Source: an uncultured Collinsella sp.
GTDB lineage: Bacteria > Actinomycetota > Coriobacteriia > Coriobacteriales > Coriobacteriaceae
DNA: 64,000 nucleotides
Direction: 5' to 3'
Assembly: GCA_934675795.1 (NCBI GenBank)
Contig: CAKURW010000001.1
Coordinates: 1-64,000 of the forward strand
Numbering within the stretch: position 1 is the stretch's first letter; each line of letters begins with the position of its first letter. This document shows, piece after piece, positions 43,997-52,959 of this stretch. The notes beneath the pieces are model-generated. The model made no database searches. It was not told the origin of the DNA and worked only from the letters and a program-made list of their open reading frames with translations. The position numbers and the translations under genes are program-made.

Positions 43997-45310
43997 TTAG
44001 TGCTCGGGCGTCAGGATCACCAGGGCGTCGTGCTCAAAGGAATGCTGAGCCACGCGCACGGTGCCGTCGCCATTGTCGCGAACGGGCAGCTTGGCGATAC
44101 GCTTGGCCTCCATGTCGAGGGCCGTCGCCGACCAGCCGCGCGCACTATCGAGCTTAAACGTAAGTGCCGTGGTGCGCGGCAGATAGGTGACGACACGCTC
44201 GCCAATACGCGCCACACGGATGGACTCGCGCGCGTCATCGAGCAGCTCCTGTGCCGGGATAACGGCGAGAGCATCGTCGCTAGGCGTGGCACCCAGGCCG
44301 GCAAGCACGTGCTCGATGGCGGCAAAATCCCACACGCCCGCAAACTGCAGACACTCCTGCCAGCGGAACGGCATGTCAAAGCCCTCGCCCAGCACCGAAC
44401 CCTGGCTGCGCGATGTCTGCCAGCTCCAAACGCCGTGGGCGCCGTAGGTCACGCCCGCGCTGGCGCCGGCAAGGATCGAAGACCACACGCTCGCGCGACA
44501 GTCCTGCGCGGTAAAACGCCAGTACACGTTGCGCGACGCACCCATCTGCTCGTAGCAGGGCTCGGAGTTGACCATCGGCTTTTTGGGATAGCTGGCGATA
44601 AAGTCCTGCGGCAGGTGCCAGGCCTCGGGCTGGCCTTCGTAGTTGTGGCCGGGCTGGAACATATAGAAGTCCAGGCGGTCCAAATACTGCGCGGGAATCG
44701 TGCGGTTACCGCGATTGATGTGCATGGTACGCAGGGCCTCGGGCGCGCGCTTCGCAACCTCGTCGAGCGCATCCTCGTAATAGGCAATCGCCTCGTCACC
44801 GGCAAAGTCCGTGTCGCCCGTCACCACATAGACGGGATCGAACTCGCCCAGGTTCTCGACGACGCGGGCAACGTGGGCACGGACCTCCTCGCGCGGCATA
44901 ACCTCGGCACCGCAACGCTCGGCGATCTTAGCGCCCCAGGTACCGGGCACGTAGTTGCACCACATGAGCACGAGCGCCGGACGAATGCCGTGCTCGACGG
45001 CAGCGCGGCACATGGCGGCGGCGCGATCCCAATACGCCTGGTTGGGTTGAGACCAATCAAAGCGCACGCCATCCTCGCTGGCATAGGGCCAAATGCCCAG
45101 ATCGGGGCAGCAGCGATCCCACTGCGGCAGCGTGTTAATCTGCAGCACGTTCATGCCCTGCTCGGCGCGGCGGGTCAGATAGTAGTCCCAGTCGGCCTCG
45201 GGGATGCTGGTAAACGCACTCCAGCACGTATCGGCAAACCAAAAGAACGGCTTGCCCTCGCACAAAAAACCGTCCTGACGACCGTTGACGGTCAGTTTTC
45301 CCAAACTCAT
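43997..45310 (-). CDS. DUF4038-family glycoside hydrolase (GH140-like)
   Basis: The 437-aa protein has the DUF4038 TIM-barrel start: FLCEGKPFFWFADTCWSAF, then EQGMNVLQINTLPQWD and VLMWCNYVPGTWG. Likely catalytic acids lie around YVVTGDTDF and KPMVNSEPCYE. A short C-terminal beta domain (YLPRTTALTFKL) follows. Relatives are apiosidases or related glycan-cleaving enzymes; the substrate is unknown. No signal peptide is seen. I prefer ATG at 45310 (AAAGGAC about 9 bases upstream) over ATG at 45316. It follows the PTS EIIBC gene in the same direction, so it may act on an imported sugar. Confidence 0.86.
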   Translation of the reverse strand: MSLGKLTVNGRQDGFLCEGKPFFWFADTCWSAFTSIPEADWDYYLTRRAEQGMNVLQINTLPQWDRCCPDLGIWPYASEDGVRFDWSQPNQAYWDRAAAMCRAAVEHGIRPALVLMWCNYVPGTWGAKIAERCGAEVMPREEVRAHVARVVENLGEFDPVYVVTGDTDFAGDEAIAYYEDALDEVAKRAPEALRTMHINRGNRTIPAQYLDRLDFYMFQPGHNYEGQPEAWHLPQDFIASYPKKPMVNSEPCYEQMGASRNVYWRFTAQDCRASVWSSILAGASAGVTYGAHGVWSWQTSRSQGSVLGEGFDMPFRWQECLQFAGVWDFAAIEHVLAGLGATPSDDALAVIPAQELLDDARESIRVARIGERVVTYLPRTTALTFKLDSARGWSATALDMEAKRIAKLPVRDNGDGTVRVAQHSFEHDALVILTPEH

Positions 45311-45448
45311 CTGCATGTCCTTTCGCTCGATAAAGGAATTGCGAACCGGCAGAAGCTTTCGCGGTAACCCCTGATGCGAAAGCCCCCGCCGTTTAACAAA
45401 CCCCTGCGGGCGGACACCACTTGCCCACTCCAGTCTACCTTGCAAGAA

Positions 45449-45480
45449 GGGCCCCGCCGGGCTTGCGCCTGACGGGGCCC
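45449..45480 (-). terminator. GC-rich hairpin after the PTS EIIBC gene
   Basis: Perfect 8-bp arms GGGCCCCG (45449-45456) and CGGGGCCC (45473-45480) sit between the EIIBC stop and the DUF4038 start. On the minus strand the following bases are TTCTTGCAAGG, a weak U-tract, so termination would be partial. Confidence 0.55.
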
Positions 45481-45521
45481 TGTCGTGTAGGTAAGGTCGT
45501 ATGCGACCGAATGGCTTGGCC

Positions 45522-46948
45522 TTAGGCCTCCATCTCGGCGAGCTCCTCCTTGGAGAAGCCGGCGACGAAGACGACGGCAGCGGCGATGACAAAGGAGATT
45601 GCCATACCGACGATAGCCCAGACGGTGTTCATCTGGCCACCCTGCAGGTAGTTGGTGAAGACCAGGAAGTTGGAGGCACCGCCAGCGAGGTAATAGGTAA
45701 CGCCCATGAGGCCGGAGAACACAGCGCCGATGGCACCGCCGATGAACATACCGAACATGGTGCGACGGAAGCGCATGAGGATACCGAAGAGTGCGGGCTC
45801 GGTGACGCCGCCGGCGATGGCGGAGATGACGTAGCCCAGGGCAAGACCCTTCTCGTCGGGGTTCTTCATCTTGAGGAAGGCACCGAAGGCGCAGCCCCAG
45901 ACAGCGGCCATAGCGCAGTTGGTGGAAACGAAGACGAAGGGATCGTAGCCGGCAGCGATGATCTGAACCTGAGCGAGCAGGATGACGGGCATGTGCATAC
46001 CGCAGACCACGAAGAGCTGCCAGAAGGCGCCGAGGACGGCCATGACGAGCAGGATACCGATGCCACCCATGTCAGCGAGACCGAAGAGGGCGTTAGCGAT
46101 GAGGCTGCCGATCTCGTTGCCGAGCGGGGCGAGGACGATGAAGGCGATGGGGATGGTAACGATCATGGTGCAGAACGGCGTGAAGACCGTGGAGAGCACG
46201 TCGGGCATGACCTTCTTAAAGAACTTCTCGACGAAGTAGAGGACAGGCACCGAAAGGATAATCGGCAGGACGGACTGCTATAGTTGGCAGCGGCGATCTG
46301 AATGCCGTAGACGGAGATGATTCCGCCGCCATCCTGGGTCGCGACACTCACGACGGACGGGGCCATGAGGGCGCCGCCGAGGAGCATGCCCAGAACCGGG
46401 GAGGCGCCGAGCTTCTTAGCGGCGGCATAGCCCAGGTAGATGGGGATAAAGGTGAACGTGGCCTCGTACAGGGTGGTGTAGAGGAACGTGTAGGTCGGAT
46501 CGGTGTCAGAGAGAACGCCGAGCATGGTGGGACCGAGGACCGCAGCGATGGTGCGGAACAGACCGCCGGCCATGAGCAGCGAGATCAGCTGGGTCATGGA
46601 GCCCGACAGATAGTCGAGGATGATGTTCGGCAGGTTCTTGAGCTCGAACTTCTCCTTGGGAGCATCGAGGTTCTCGTCGACCGCGGCACCCTGCTTGACG
46701 CCGGACATGGCGACGAACTCGGCGAGCACCTTGGGCACGTTCTGGCCGATGATGACCTGGAGCTGGCTGCCGGCGAACTGGCAACCCAGAACACCCTTGA
46801 CCTTCTTGATCTTCTCCACGTCGGCCTTGTTGTTGTCCTTGAGCGTCAGACGCAGACGCGTCATGCAGTTGGTGGCGACGGAAACATTCTCCGCACCGCC
46901 CACGAGCTCGAGGACATCGGTGGCAATCTGCTTGTTATCTACTGCCAT
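45522..46948 (-). pseudogene. PTS beta-glucoside-type EIIBC, interrupted by a single-base frameshift
   Basis: An EIIB domain (1-80, phospho-Cys in VATNCMTRLRLT) is followed by an EIIC membrane domain. The frame reads normally to AAANYSS, then shifts: one base is missing near 46273, and the second half continues in another frame as SVLPIILSVPVLYFVEKFF. Restoring one base gives about 475 aa, a normal EIIBC without an EIIA, which the EIIA at 26164 could supply. ATG at 46948 has GGAGGGG. Both halves are otherwise well conserved, so this is either a recent mutation or a sequencing/assembly error. Confidence 0.88.
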
Positions 46949-47438
46949 GGGACCCCTCCCCATATCATCGTGTGCCTACTCGTTTGGGCGTAGGCACGCC
47001 TTTGGCTCGGCGACTATAACCCCTTACGGCCACCGAACCCTTGGATACGCTGTCGTAAACAATGTGTTTACTGAACGTTTACGGGCTTTAGTTTACACGG
47101 AACGTCTAATTTGTGGCAATTTTGCCGTCTGTAGTCCGGTGAACGGTAGGAAATCGGGGGTGAACGTACTTGAACGGTAAGGGATTGTCTATTTGACGCT
47201 CTGCTGCTAAATGCCTATTTACGTGGTCTTTTAATCTGGTAAACACCTCTATTCTTTGTTGACCCATCAACAAAAGCCCTGCTAAATGGTGATAAACGAA
47301 TGTTTAGTAATTTGTTGAGTGTTCATTTTGACCGTTTACCGAGTTCATCTGCCTGTTCTGTAGCTCTGCATTAAACTAAACATGTTTAAGTTGTATTGCC
47401 GCTGATGTTTACCACTCGCGGCGCAGAGGAGGCAGCTC
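46949..47438. promoter_or_regulatory. 490-bp divergent regulatory region with palindromic operators
   Basis: The region is AT-richer than its surroundings and has no gene. It holds the palindrome GTAAACAATGTGTTTAC (47055-47071), perfect except for the 3-base centre, and TTTGTTGACCCATCAACAAA (47255-47274) with perfect 8-bp arms. Further GTTTAC half-sites occur nearby (GTTTACGGG at 47087, GTTTACACG at 47091 region, GGTAAACAC at 47238). It probably controls the PTS genes leftward and the esterase rightward. Regulator unknown. Confidence 0.6.
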
Positions 47439-48776
47439 ATGGAACTCAAATCGTGCACCTACGCAACCGTCACCACGCTGGGAGACTTTGGCCCCTGGAT
47501 CAGCAAAGTCGTGCTCGACCTGCCGTGCACCGTTCGCGCCAACGATATCGATGCGCGCACCTTCCATATATATGTAGAGCGCTATGAACGCACGGGCGAG
47601 ATCCTGGTGCGCAAAGAGCGCGGCGCCGACCACGCCGCACCTTCCGTAGGCTATGTCGACGTCCTCGCCGCCTATCCGTGCGATGAGTGCGGAAGCAAGC
47701 TCGCCTTTGGCACCCATGTGGCGCTCGAGATCGCCGAGCAGCGCCTGACCAAGAAGATCGAGGGCAGCGTGATGGGCTCGCGCTTGCTCGACGACCAGCT
47801 GCGCATCACGCAGCTCGCGGCCCTTCCCGGCAATGACGGTGACGATCCAACCTGCGGCCTGGTCTTTGACACCTGCCGCGGCGACATCTGTCCCGCGCTC
47901 AAGGGCTGGAGCAATGCCACGCAAAAGACCGCCGTCAACGGCATCGCGCTCGAGTACGGCTTCTTTGAGCCCAGCTTTAAGGCCGAGGACTCCGCCTGCT
48001 TCAACCCCTTCGCGCCCGAAACGACAGTCGTGCCCCAGAAGGCCCCGCTCGTGGTGTACCTGCACGGCGCTGGCGAGGGCAAGGGCGCTACGCAAGGCGA
48101 GGGCGCCACGCGCGCTTATATCGGCAACCGCGTGACGGCCATCAGCCAGGCGCAGATCCAACGCTACTTTGGCGGCTTTGCCTGGGTTCTCGTGCCGCAG
48201 TCGCCCACGTTTTGGATGGACAACGGCACTGAGCAGCTCGGCCACTCCAACCAGAGCATCTACTCCCCCGTCATTAAGGCGCTCATCGACGAGTTTGTCG
48301 CCGAGCATGCCGACCGCATCGACACCGACCGTATCGTGGTCGCTGGCCTTTCCAACGGCGGCTTTATGACGCTGCGCCTGTGCGCCGACTACCCCGATTT
48401 CTTCGCGGCGGGCCTTCCCTGCTGCGCGCCGTGGTACAACGCCACGGACGAGGACGTGACCGCCCTTGCCAAGACGCCGCTGTGGTTTACGCACTCCAAG
48501 GGCGATGAGCTCGTGATCCCGCAGGAGACCGTGCTGCCGCTCACGGCTCGCCTGCGCGCTGTCGGCGCCAACGTGCACCTCACGTACTTTAGCCATGTCG
48601 AGGACCTGACCGGGCGCTACCGCGAGGCCGACGGCTCGCCCAAGAAGACGTTCAACCATGGCGTGTGGATCCACCAATTCAACGACCTGTGTTATCAAGA
48701 CTTCGACGGGGGCAACGTACTCATCGACGGCGAGCCGGTGGGCTGCTGGGAGTGGTCGGCCAGGGTCGACAGGTAA
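47439..48776 (+). CDS. Alpha/beta-hydrolase (prolyl oligopeptidase-like esterase)
   Basis: The 445-aa protein has an N-terminal beta-rich domain (1-180) and a C-terminal alpha/beta-hydrolase domain: oxyanion region LVVYLHGAGEG, nucleophile Ser in VAGLSNGGFMTLRL, probable acid in HSKGDELVIP, and His in FNHGVWIHQF. It resembles CE1-type or S9-like esterases that remove acyl groups from glycans. No signal peptide is seen. ATG at 47439 follows AGAGGAGGC. It is divergent from the PTS EIIBC gene across a long regulatory region. Confidence 0.87.
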   Translation: MELKSCTYATVTTLGDFGPWISKVVLDLPCTVRANDIDARTFHIYVERYERTGEILVRKERGADHAAPSVGYVDVLAAYPCDECGSKLAFGTHVALEIAEQRLTKKIEGSVMGSRLLDDQLRITQLAALPGNDGDDPTCGLVFDTCRGDICPALKGWSNATQKTAVNGIALEYGFFEPSFKAEDSACFNPFAPETTVVPQKAPLVVYLHGAGEGKGATQGEGATRAYIGNRVTAISQAQIQRYFGGFAWVLVPQSPTFWMDNGTEQLGHSNQSIYSPVIKALIDEFVAEHADRIDTDRIVVAGLSNGGFMTLRLCADYPDFFAAGLPCCAPWYNATDEDVTALAKTPLWFTHSKGDELVIPQETVLPLTARLRAVGANVHLTYFSHVEDLTGRYREADGSPKKTFNHGVWIHQFNDLCYQDFDGGNVLIDGEPVGCWEWSARVDR

Positions 48777-48789
48777 TCTATCCCATCAC

Positions 48790-48910
48790 GGGGCCGAGGG
48801 CTTACCTCTGAAAATGTCCTCGGGCATGCGGCCCGGTTGCACCACGCGCTTCGCGCTGTGCAACCGGGCCGCCCCCTGCGGAATATTTTCAGAGGTAAGC
48901 CCTCGGCCCC
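48790..48910. repeat. 121-bp nested palindrome
   Basis: Perfect 26-bp outer arms (48790-48815 and 48885-48910, starting GGGGCCGAGGGCTTACC) enclose a second perfect 14-bp inverted repeat, GCGGCCCGGTTGCA (48828-48841 with 48859-48872), with CGCG pairing at its tip. No frame, T-run or transposase feature. It lies 13 bases after the esterase stop. Confidence 0.88.
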
Positions 48911-49040
48911 GCTGCGTTTCCGTTGCTGTTGACCCTGGGTGAGCGCTTCCGGCGGGCCGCCGGGTTGACGGCGATGGGGACGTGGGTCCCGTCTTGCCTT
49001 GCGCGTAACTGGCTGAAATGATTTTGGTTGGAGCTTTCTT

Positions 49041-50552
49041 ATGACTCGCGATTTAACTCGGGTGATTGTTACTGCTGATATGGAAGTCGATGATATGAAC
49101 TCTCTGGTTCATTTGGCTCTGTATCTTAATGTGCTTGATGTGCAGGCTGTGGTGTACACGGCTTCGCAGTATCACTTTCTTGGGGATGGCGTCCATACGC
49201 TCGGTGAGGTGAATCCGCATTGGCGGACTAAGGGGCGGCGCTCCTATGAATGGGATGTTGTGCCTCATGAGCCTGATCCCACGGCTGGGGAGCTTCGTGA
49301 GTATCGTCCGTTTCCTGAGCATTGGATTGAAAGTCTCTGGAGTAATGAATATGCCCAGGCTTGGCCGCAGTTGCAGGCTAATGCGGCTGCCGCCGGCGAG
49401 CCGCCGTTTCCCTCGCCTGCTCAGATGATTGAGCGTACGTTTGTGGGCAATGTTGCTTTTGAGGGCGATGTGCGCGAGGAGACTGAGGGATCGCGCGTGA
49501 TTGCGCAGACGATTTTGGATGATGATCCGCGCACGCTTTGGCTGCTCAGCTGGGGTGGCATGAATACGATCGTTCGTGCGCTCATGAGTATTGCTGAGCG
49601 CTATCGCGCCACACCCGAATGGCCTTCCGTGCAGCAGCGTGTCTATCAGAAGGTGCGCGTGATGGGCGTTGCCGATGGTGTGGGGCAGGACAATTCTTGG
49701 CTCGACCATGGGCGCGAGCTTTTTCCCGAGCTCATCTTTTGGTGCGTTCCCTATATGTATGGTGGCTACGTCGACGCCAAGATGGCTCAGCCCGATACGC
49801 TGCCACTGTTTCAGGCTCCCTGGCCTGAGCAGAACCTCACCCAAGGCAACGGCCCCCTTATGGCGCGCTATATGCTCTATGGCGATGGCAAGGTGTACGA
49901 AAACGAGCCCGAGCGATTCCAGTTTGGCAAGCATGCCCGTCTGGATTGGGGCTTGGAAGGCATGCCCGCGATGCAGTTTGAGCGCGGCGATTTTATGGCC
50001 GAGGGCGACAGCATGACCTATATTCCGCTGCTGCCGTTTGGCCTGCGCGGGGCTGAGGACCGTGGCTTCGATACGCTGCTCGGCCGCATGTTCCTCGATG
50101 GGCATCCCGATTTGGACGCACCCGCCGGTTTTGCCGCCATGGGAACGCCGGTGGACGGCAACCCCAATCCCTACCTGCGCGCCTACCAGGAAGACTTTGC
50201 CGTCCGCGCGCAATGGTGTGCCCATGATCCGGCATCCTGCTCGCATCCGGCGTATGTTACCGAGATCACGAGCGACACAAACGCCGCGGTCGGCGAGTGC
50301 ATTGACCTTGCAGCGTCCATCGTCGACCCCGATGGCAGGGGCTTCGACGCGCATTGGGATGTCGCCATGGGGCCATCGAGCTATGCAGGCGCCCAAGACC
50401 TGTCGCTGTGGCAGGAATGCGCGGCGGACGCCACGTTCACCGCACCCGCCGACGCGCAGTCCGGTGACCGCTTCGTGCTCACCCTTACCGTGCAAACGCA
50501 TGCCGAGCGCCCCTGCACCCGCTACGCCCAGGTCGCCGTTACTGTCGCGTAG
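49041..50552 (+). CDS. DUF1593 protein (nucleoside hydrolase-like, Sde182-type)
   Basis: The 503-aa protein starts with TRVIVTADMEVDDMNSLVHL, an Asp cluster like the calcium site of inosine-uridine nucleoside hydrolases. WLLSWGGMNTIVRALM and VGQDNSWLDHGRELFPELIFW are family-like. A C-terminal beta-sandwich (about 400-503, with SIVDPDGRGFDAHWDV and FVLTLTVQTHAE) follows. Relatives occur in polysaccharide-use loci; activity is unproven. No signal peptide is visible. The first 650 or so bases prefer T-ending codons, unlike the rest of the gene. GGAG precedes the ATG. Confidence 0.82.
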   Translation: MTRDLTRVIVTADMEVDDMNSLVHLALYLNVLDVQAVVYTASQYHFLGDGVHTLGEVNPHWRTKGRRSYEWDVVPHEPDPTAGELREYRPFPEHWIESLWSNEYAQAWPQLQANAAAAGEPPFPSPAQMIERTFVGNVAFEGDVREETEGSRVIAQTILDDDPRTLWLLSWGGMNTIVRALMSIAERYRATPEWPSVQQRVYQKVRVMGVADGVGQDNSWLDHGRELFPELIFWCVPYMYGGYVDAKMAQPDTLPLFQAPWPEQNLTQGNGPLMARYMLYGDGKVYENEPERFQFGKHARLDWGLEGMPAMQFERGDFMAEGDSMTYIPLLPFGLRGAEDRGFDTLLGRMFLDGHPDLDAPAGFAAMGTPVDGNPNPYLRAYQEDFAVRAQWCAHDPASCSHPAYVTEITSDTNAAVGECIDLAASIVDPDGRGFDAHWDVAMGPSSYAGAQDLSLWQECAADATFTAPADAQSGDRFVLTLTVQTHAERPCTRYAQVAVTVA

Positions 50553-50575
50553 CAGGCGACAGGCCCACATTCGAC

Positions 50576-50623
50576 AAAGACTGTCCCCAACGACTAGTCG
50601 TTTAAGACCGTCCCCAATGACTA
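50576..50623. repeat. Palindromic repeat family D, copy 2
   Basis: AAAGACTGTCCCCAACGACTAGTCG followed by TTTAAGACCGTCCCCAATGACT; related to the repeats at 34265 and 59300. It lies after the DUF1593 stop and directly before a family-A palindrome. (Each half is quoted for orientation only; the arms are about 50579-50590 and 50606-50620.). Confidence 0.7.
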
Positions 50624-50628
50624 CCCAG

Positions 50629-50696
50629 AAGTTGCGGTGGAATAGTTCCTGTTTGGCCTTCTAAGGCCGCCATTTAGGAACTATTTCACCGCAACT
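50629..50696. repeat. Palindromic repeat family A, copy 4
   Basis: 22-bp arms, AAGTTGCGGTGGAATAGTTC and so on (50629-50650) with 50675-50696, differ at one position. An inner stem GGCCTT/AAGGCC sits in the loop. The 130 bases from here to the next gene contain no other feature I can see. Confidence 0.85.
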
Positions 50697-50826
50697 TAGT
50701 TGGGGATGAAAAATGGGCCATGTGTCCCAGTTGTGGAGACTCCTTGAGCCGTCTGGGTATCGTGAAAGATCGCGCGCTCCCCCATCATCAAAAGTGACAC
50801 ACGCTACCTGTTGATGGGAGGCAATC

Positions 50827-51564
50827 ATGGGCTTCTTCGACAAGATGTTCGAGAAGAAAGAGTGCGCGATTTGCGGTACCGAGCTGGGACTTCTAGGTAA
50901 GACCAAGATCAACGAAGGCTACCTGTGCAAAGAATGCGTCGGCAAGCTCTCCCCCTTCTTTGGCGGTTATCGCTCTAGCACCGCGGACGACATTCGCGAG
51001 CAGCTCGCCTATCGCGAGGCCAATGCCGAGCGCCTGGCATCGTTCAACCCCACGCGCACGCTTTCTGCCGGGCGCACCAACATCATGCTCGACGAGGACG
51101 CGGGCCTGTTGATCATTACCTCGCAGACGCGCTGGCGTGACGCCAACCCCGACATCATCGAGTTTTCGCAGGTACTCGGCTGCGATATGGATATCGACGA
51201 GCACCGCACCGAGATCTATCGCGAGACCAAGGACGGCGAGCGCGAGAGTTATGACCCGCCGCGCTACGACCTGGATTACGACTTCAATCTGACCATCCAC
51301 GTCAACACGCCGTACTTTACCGAGATCGACCTGCGCGTGAACGACTCCACCATCGAGCAGCGCGGATCCATCGAGTACCGCGAGGCCAAACGTCAGGCAA
51401 CCGAGGTTCGCGACGCGCTGGTGCAGCTGCGTCAGGAGACGCGCGATAGCGTCGTTGCCGCCAAGGCCCCCAAGACCGCGGTGACCTGCCCCTTCTGCGG
51501 TGCCACCACCATTCCCGATGCCAGTGGGCGCTGCGAATACTGCGGCGGCGCCATCGGCGCCTAG
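50827..51564 (+). CDS. DUF4428 zinc-ribbon protein
   Basis: The 245-aa protein has an N-terminal treble-clef zinc ribbon (CAICGTEL ... YLCKECVGKL, about 14-42), a middle beta-rich domain (about 80-180) and a C-terminal zinc ribbon (CPFCGATT ... CEYCGGAI, 220-243). DUF4428 proteins often neighbour SPFH and zinc-ribbon genes, as here, and are of unknown function. ATG follows GGGAGGCAATC. It is first in a four-gene plus-strand operon, 24 bases before the next gene. Confidence 0.88.
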   Translation: MGFFDKMFEKKECAICGTELGLLGKTKINEGYLCKECVGKLSPFFGGYRSSTADDIREQLAYREANAERLASFNPTRTLSAGRTNIMLDEDAGLLIITSQTRWRDANPDIIEFSQVLGCDMDIDEHRTEIYRETKDGERESYDPPRYDLDYDFNLTIHVNTPYFTEIDLRVNDSTIEQRGSIEYREAKRQATEVRDALVQLRQETRDSVVAAKAPKTAVTCPFCGATTIPDASGRCEYCGGAIGA

Positions 51565-51588
51565 CTCCCGGCACGGAAAGGACCGATC

Positions 51589-52911
51589 ATGGCCTTCGAA
51601 AGCGTTAACTATCAGTGCCCTGCCTGTGACGGCCCGCTGCATTTTGCCAGCGCCGAGCAAAAGCTCGTCTGCGACTACTGCGACTCGCGCTTTGAAGTCG
51701 AAGAGGTCGAGGCTCTCTATCGCGAGCGCCAGGACAAGGCAGATGCCAAAGCCGATGCGGCGGCCGCAGCATCCAAGCCCGCATCCGACGATGCGGCGCA
51801 GGAACTGGCCCAAAACGCCGGCTATATCTGCTCGTCGTGTGGCGCCGAGCTGATCTCGGACGGCACCGTCGCCGTCTCCACCTGCCCGTACTGTGGCAAC
51901 CCCGCCGTGGCACCTGGTCAGCTCTCGGGCGACTTCTCCCCCGACCTGGTGATTCCGTTTAAGCTCGGGCGCGACGATGTCTTGGCCGCGCTCAAGGAGC
52001 ACTACAAGGGCAAGATCCTGCTGCCCAAGAGCTTTGTCACCGGCAACCACATCGACGAAGTCCAAGGCGTCTACGTGCCGTTTTGGCTCTACGGCGCCCG
52101 CGTGGACGGCGAAGTGCACTTTGACGCAACCAACGAGACCGTGACCGAGGAATCCGACCGCACCGTCACGACCACCGACCACTACGATGCCTACCGTAAG
52201 GGCAATATCTCGTTTGAGCGCGTGCCCGTCGACGGATCGTCCAAGATGCCCGACGGCCACATGGACGCCATCGAACCGTTTGACTACGACGCGCTGCGCC
52301 CGTTCTCGGTCGCCTACATGCCCGGCTACATCGCCAACCGTTACGATGAGGACTGCGAGACTTGCAAGGCCCGTGCCGAGCGCCGTATGGAAGAAAGCAC
52401 GATCTCGGCCCTGCGCGAGACCGTTATCGATGAGTACGACGATGCCTCGGTCGAGAGCAAGCAGCTCGACTACACCTGGGAAGACAGCGACTACGCCTTG
52501 TTCCCCGTCTGGATGCTCTCGACCTCGTGGAACGGCAAGAGCTACCTGTTTGCCATGAACGGCCAAACCGGCCGTATGGTCGGCGAGCTCCCCTGCTCCA
52601 AGCCCAAGCTCATTATCGCCTCGCTGCTGTTCTTTGTGATCGGATTTGTCCTCTCCCAGATTCTCTTTATGGGCGAATACGCCTTCGATCCGGATTACCT
52701 CACCTTTGATATCGAGGGCATCCTCATCAACATCGTCGCGCCGCTGATCATCGTGATCATCGGAGACGTGCTGCTGGTAGGCCAGCTCAAGACAGCCAAC
52801 GAGGCAACCCACGCCGACGAGTACTGCGGCGAGCTCGACCTGGTCGAGAAGCACGACACCTTCAGCCACACCGAGACCACCGTTGTCATGAAGGACGACA
52901 AGGACGACTAA
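51589..52911 (+). CDS. TFIIB-type zinc-ribbon membrane protein
   Basis: The 440-aa protein has two N-terminal zinc ribbons (CPACDGPL ... CDYCDSRF, about 10-33, and CSSCGAEL ... CPYCGNPA, about 82-106), an Ala/Asp linker between them, and a large soluble domain (about 115-340; LVIPFKLGRDDVLAALKEHY and VQGVYVPFWLYGA are typical of this family). Two membrane helices (about 343-362 and 378-400) and a charged tail follow. GAAAGGACC precedes the ATG. Function unknown; co-occurrence with SPFH and DUF4428 genes suggests a membrane microdomain or stress complex. Confidence 0.88.
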   Translation: MAFESVNYQCPACDGPLHFASAEQKLVCDYCDSRFEVEEVEALYRERQDKADAKADAAAAASKPASDDAAQELAQNAGYICSSCGAELISDGTVAVSTCPYCGNPAVAPGQLSGDFSPDLVIPFKLGRDDVLAALKEHYKGKILLPKSFVTGNHIDEVQGVYVPFWLYGARVDGEVHFDATNETVTEESDRTVTTTDHYDAYRKGNISFERVPVDGSSKMPDGHMDAIEPFDYDALRPFSVAYMPGYIANRYDEDCETCKARAERRMEESTISALRETVIDEYDDASVESKQLDYTWEDSDYALFPVWMLSTSWNGKSYLFAMNGQTGRMVGELPCSKPKLIIASLLFFVIGFVLSQILFMGEYAFDPDYLTFDIEGILINIVAPLIIVIIGDVLLVGQLKTANEATHADEYCGELDLVEKHDTFSHTETTVVMKDDKDD

Positions 52912-52959
52912 GCAATCCGACCAATACCACCCGGACTTTGACGAGAAAGGAAGATCACC

